Positions 21,383-23,728 of a stretch of 23,728 nt of DNA are shown here, piece after piece. Both the position numbers and the translations under genes were made by a program. Within the stretch, counting starts at the first letter, position 1, and each line of letters starts with the position of its first letter. The DNA comes from Bacillota bacterium (GTDB taxonomy: Bacteria > Bacillota_I > Bacilli_A > Acholeplasmatales > Acholeplasmataceae), in NCBI GenBank assembly GCA_006226985.1, contig SBGC01000053.1, forward strand, positions 1 through 23,728, in the 5' to 3' direction. The notes under the pieces were generated by a model. It was given only the letters and a program-made list of their open reading frames with translations, was not told the DNA's origin and made no database searches.

Positions 21383-23212
21383 ATGAAAATTTCAAAAACA
21401 CGATTTATAAATTACATGCGTTGCAATCGATATCCATCTTTAGATGAAATCTATCGTGATAAAACAAAAGCCGTCGTATCTTTTTCAGATGATCCAGAAT
21501 TAGAAGATTTAATGGGTGAGGAAAATAGAGAAAAGGTTTCTTTTTTGTTAGATGATATGTTTGATGAAGAAAATGATGATTTACTTGTCAAAGATGATCC
21601 TCAAATGGAGACAATGCTTCCCTATTATAAGCAAATAGAAATTGAAAGTGGGAAAACGATCAAAAATCGCTTCAAAGGGGAAGTCACTTACTCGCTTGAT
21701 ACATATCAACAAAAACGCTTTGAATATGCTTATGAAGGATTTAAGTTTTATTGTTTCTTAGATGGTTATCAAGAAGATAAAGATCATATGCGTGTGTTTG
21801 AAGTCAAAGCAACCACGAGTAAAAAATTCATCGAAATAACCTATAAAGATGAACAGGGTGAAAAAAAACCATTGTTCGACTTTTCTCAAGAAGGTATATT
21901 AAAGTTACAAGAAGATTTAGGTCACGTAAATAGCGAAGATTACGAAAACAAAATAAAAAGATTAATGAATCGTTTTACGAAAGAAGGACGTTATATATAC
22001 GATATTAGTTATCAACGTTACGTTCTTGAAAAAGCGTATAAAAACCCATTAAAAGATGTTCAATATTATTTGGTTGTTCTTAACTCTCAATATGTATTTG
22101 ATGGTACATATAATGAACATAATGAACCTATTTATAAGGATGATCTCGTTGTTTTAATCGATGTGACAAACCTTACAAAACGTATGATGGAAACCATAGA
22201 AAATGATATAGAAGTTGTCATTGAAAGATTAAACACCATGAATGCAAATCCAGTTGATTTAGGTATTCATTGTCAACGAAAAGATACACGGCAATGTATG
22301 TTTTATCCGATTTGCTATAAACATGTTCCAACATATGATTCTATCTTTACATATTTGAATGGACATCACGGATTTAAAGATGAGCATAACCAAAGAAGAG
22401 AGCGATTTGATTTACTAAATGAAGGGTATGTCAACGCAACTGATATTCCTGTAGAATGGCTCAATAGAGAAGATAACGTTATACAAAGAAATGTCATTGA
22501 AACACATATTCCTTTCATGGTTAAACACAAAATTGATGCAGGAATCAGTGCTTTGAGATACCCAATTTACCATCTTGATTTTGAAACATTCCCATGTCCT
22601 CTCCCTCGATTTAAAGGTGAAAAGCCATATACACAATCATTATTTCAATACTCCATTCATATTGAACACACACCAGGTGTATGTGATAAAGATAAAGACA
22701 ATTTTGGCTTTATAGCAACCAAGCATACAGACTTAAGAAGAGAGCTTGTTGAATCCATGCTTGATGTGATTAAAGCTGATGGTGGATCCATTATGGTTTA
22801 TAATCAGTCATTTGAACAAACACGACTAAAAGAGATGGCGATATTGTTCCCCGAATATAAAGAACGACTTTATGATATGATTGATCGATTATTTGACTTA
22901 ATGCATTTACTAAAAGGAAACCAACGCTTATATAAAAACTTAGGATTTAATGAAGAAGAAGCAAAAGGGATCAACTACTATCATCACGCTTTAAATGGCT
23001 CTTATTCAATTAAGAAAGTTTTACCCATTTTTTCACCACTTTCCTATGATCAGTTAGGTGTTAAAAATGGTGTTGAAGCACTTGTTGTATATGCGAGATT
23101 CCCCATCATGGATGAACAAACATTTAGAACAAAATATCATGAACTATTTGAATATTGTAAGCAAGACACATGGGCTATGGTCGAAATACTCGATAAGCTT
23201 AGAAAGCTATAA
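21383..23212 (+). CDS. DUF2779-type protein: Cas4-like Fe-S PD-(D/E)XK region plus DEDD exonuclease-like region
   Basis: A 609-residue cytoplasmic protein of a largely uncharacterised family. The N-terminal half looks like a RecB/Cas4-type nuclease: ISKTRFINYMRC with Cys14, a PD-(D/E)XK-like D127...E140-V-K142, and a later cluster C297-x7-C305-x5-C311 that with Cys14 would give the four cysteines of a Cas4/AddB-type 4Fe-4S cluster. The C-terminal half (DUF2779) resembles an RNase H-fold 3'-5' exonuclease: DFE (399-401), NQSFE (474-478) and YCKQD (591-595), a YxxxD end as in DEDDy enzymes. The predicted role is nucleic acid processing or repair; the biological substrate is unknown. I start at ATG 21383, since AAGGTG (21371-21376) is its ribosome site and overlaps the in-frame GTG at 21374. 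It is monocistronic with its own terminator. Confidence 0.85.
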   Translation: MKISKTRFINYMRCNRYPSLDEIYRDKTKAVVSFSDDPELEDLMGEENREKVSFLLDDMFDEENDDLLVKDDPQMETMLPYYKQIEIESGKTIKNRFKGEVTYSLDTYQQKRFEYAYEGFKFYCFLDGYQEDKDHMRVFEVKATTSKKFIEITYKDEQGEKKPLFDFSQEGILKLQEDLGHVNSEDYENKIKRLMNRFTKEGRYIYDISYQRYVLEKAYKNPLKDVQYYLVVLNSQYVFDGTYNEHNEPIYKDDLVVLIDVTNLTKRMMETIENDIEVVIERLNTMNANPVDLGIHCQRKDTRQCMFYPICYKHVPTYDSIFTYLNGHHGFKDEHNQRRERFDLLNEGYVNATDIPVEWLNREDNVIQRNVIETHIPFMVKHKIDAGISALRYPIYHLDFETFPCPLPRFKGEKPYTQSLFQYSIHIEHTPGVCDKDKDNFGFIATKHTDLRRELVESMLDVIKADGGSIMVYNQSFEQTRLKEMAILFPEYKERLYDMIDRLFDLMHLLKGNQRLYKNLGFNEEEAKGINYYHHALNGSYSIKKVLPIFSPLSYDQLGVKNGVEALVVYARFPIMDEQTFRTKYHELFEYCKQDTWAMVEILDKLRKL

Positions 23213-23215
23213 AAT

Positions 23216-23241
23216 AACCACTCGAAATGAGTGGTTTTTTG
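23216..23241 (+). terminator. Terminator of the DUF2779 gene
   Basis: AACCACTC (23216-23223) pairs with GAGTGGTT (23229-23236) around a GAAAT loop, followed by a T-run. Confidence 0.9.
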
Positions 23242-23287
23242 TTTTACAACGCGTTTTCATTAAAACAAAGTTTTATACTCCGATTTC

Positions 23288-23316
23288 TTGTTATTTTTAT
23301 AGATTTCTACTATAAT
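23288..23316 (+). promoter_or_regulatory. Promoter of cysS
   Basis: TTGTTA (23288-23293), a 17-nt spacer, then TATAAT (23311-23316). The leader of about 15 nt holds only the ribosome site and no T-box. Confidence 0.8.
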
Positions 23317-23336
23317 AAAACAAAGAGGAGTCTTTT

Positions 23337-23728
23337 ATGTTAAAACTATACAACACACTTACACAAACAATTGAACCTTTCAAGTCCATCAAACCTAATC
23401 AAGTCTCAATGTATGTTTGCGGCCCGACTGTATATGGTGACATCCATCTAGGAAATGCTAGACCTGTCATCTTTTTTGACGTTCTCAAACGCTACTTAAC
23501 ATTTATTGGTTATGATGTTTTATATGTCTCAAACATTACAGATGTCGACGATAAAATCATTGAAAAAGCTAAAGAATTACAAGTAAAAGAAGATATTTTA
23601 ACTGATTTTTATACGAAATCATTTATCGATATGACATTTGCACTAGGAAGTTCACTACCCGATGAGATGCCTAAAGCAACCCTTTTTGTCAAACACATGG
23701 TCAAATATATCGATGATTTGATTAAATC
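23337..23728 (+). CDS. cysS: Cysteinyl-tRNA synthetase (5' part, cut by the window end)
   Basis: Class I synthetase that charges tRNA-Cys. About 130 codons are visible, open to the window end. The translation begins MLKLYNTLTQTIEPF. It contains MYVCGPTVYGDIHLGNARP (25-43), in which the Cys is the first zinc ligand that recognises the cysteine thiol and HLGN is the HIGH motif. GYDVLYVSNITDVDDKII follows, another hallmark of CysRS. The KMSKS motif and the anticodon-binding domain lie beyond the window. AGAGGAG (about 23325-23331) is a strong ribosome site. In many Bacillota gltX and cysS are neighbours; here about 9 kb of other genes separate them. Confidence 0.96.
   Translation, partial: MLKLYNTLTQTIEPFKSIKPNQVSMYVCGPTVYGDIHLGNARPVIFFDVLKRYLTFIGYDVLYVSNITDVDDKIIEKAKELQVKEDILTDFYTKSFIDMTFALGSSLPDEMPKATLFVKHMVKYIDDLIK

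Noticed and set aside
23242..23336. T-box or other riboswitch upstream of cysS
   Set aside because: No T-box core or terminator/antiterminator pair between the preceding terminator and the start; a promoter with a leader of about 15 nt explains the gap.
1..23728. CRISPR array, insertion sequence, prophage or tRNA gene
   Set aside because: No regularly spaced direct repeats, transposase-like or phage-like reading frames, or cloverleaf with CCA-type acceptor were found by eye on either strand.

Overview
The window looks like chromosomal housekeeping DNA from a low-GC, Bacillota-related bacterium. My best guess is the Acholeplasma side of the Mollicutes, or a close relative. The DNA is visibly AT-rich. 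Genes are tightly packed, with 4-14 nt overlaps and stop codons inside terminator loops. TGA is used as a stop (pyrR, gltX) and Trp is TGG, which argues against Mycoplasma/Spiroplasma code 4. The regulatory RNAs (T-box, guanine riboswitch, PyrR attenuator) are typical Bacillota types. The taxonomic placement is inference. I saw no tRNA/rRNA genes, CRISPR arrays, insertion sequences or prophage genes.

Layout. (1) 1-2.7 kb: a T-box leader (5' end cut off), metG and a YitT-family membrane protein, closed by a terminator. (2) 2.77-4.4 kb: promoter, guanine-type purine riboswitch and a PbuG/AzgA-type purine permease. (3) 4.47-7.25 kb: one large c-di-GMP sensor (dCache-HAMP-PAS-GGDEF-HD-GYP). (4) 7.27-9.54 kb: uraA-like uracil permease on the minus strand behind a PyrR-type attenuator, divergent from pyrR. 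(5) 9.59-10.56 kb: rplM-rpsI with a possible autoregulatory leader. (6) 10.56-12.74 kb: an MFS transporter with a large outward-facing insertion, followed directly by a P-loop kinase-like protein. (7) 12.75-15.79 kb: gltX (missing about 30 residues of the usual Cys-containing insert) overlapping a GLUG-repeat surface lipoprotein. (8) 15.80-17.39 kb: an NhaC-family antiporter convergent with (9), 17.37-21.30 kb, a minus-strand run of a HAD-metallophosphoesterase fusion, a phosphodiester glycosidase, a small 4-TM protein and a GT2-GtrA fusion. (10) 21.36-23.24 kb: a DUF2779-type protein with two apparent nuclease domains. (11) 23.29 kb to the end: the 5' part of cysS.

How it fits together. Purine and pyrimidine uptake are each controlled by RNA: guanine binds the pbuG leader directly, while UMP-bound PyrR should terminate the uraA leader. 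Three class I aminoacyl-tRNA synthetases (metG, gltX, cysS) lie within 23 kb, and only metG shows a T-box. The minus-strand run 17.4-21.3 kb may be an envelope glycan/glycolipid module, by inference from a GT2-GtrA flippase-like fusion, a phosphodiester glycosidase and a two-domain phosphatase. The least explained and most interesting gene is the DUF2779 protein: a Cas4-like Fe-S PD-(D/E)XK module joined to a DEDD-type exonuclease fold. The HAD-metallophosphoesterase fusion comes second.
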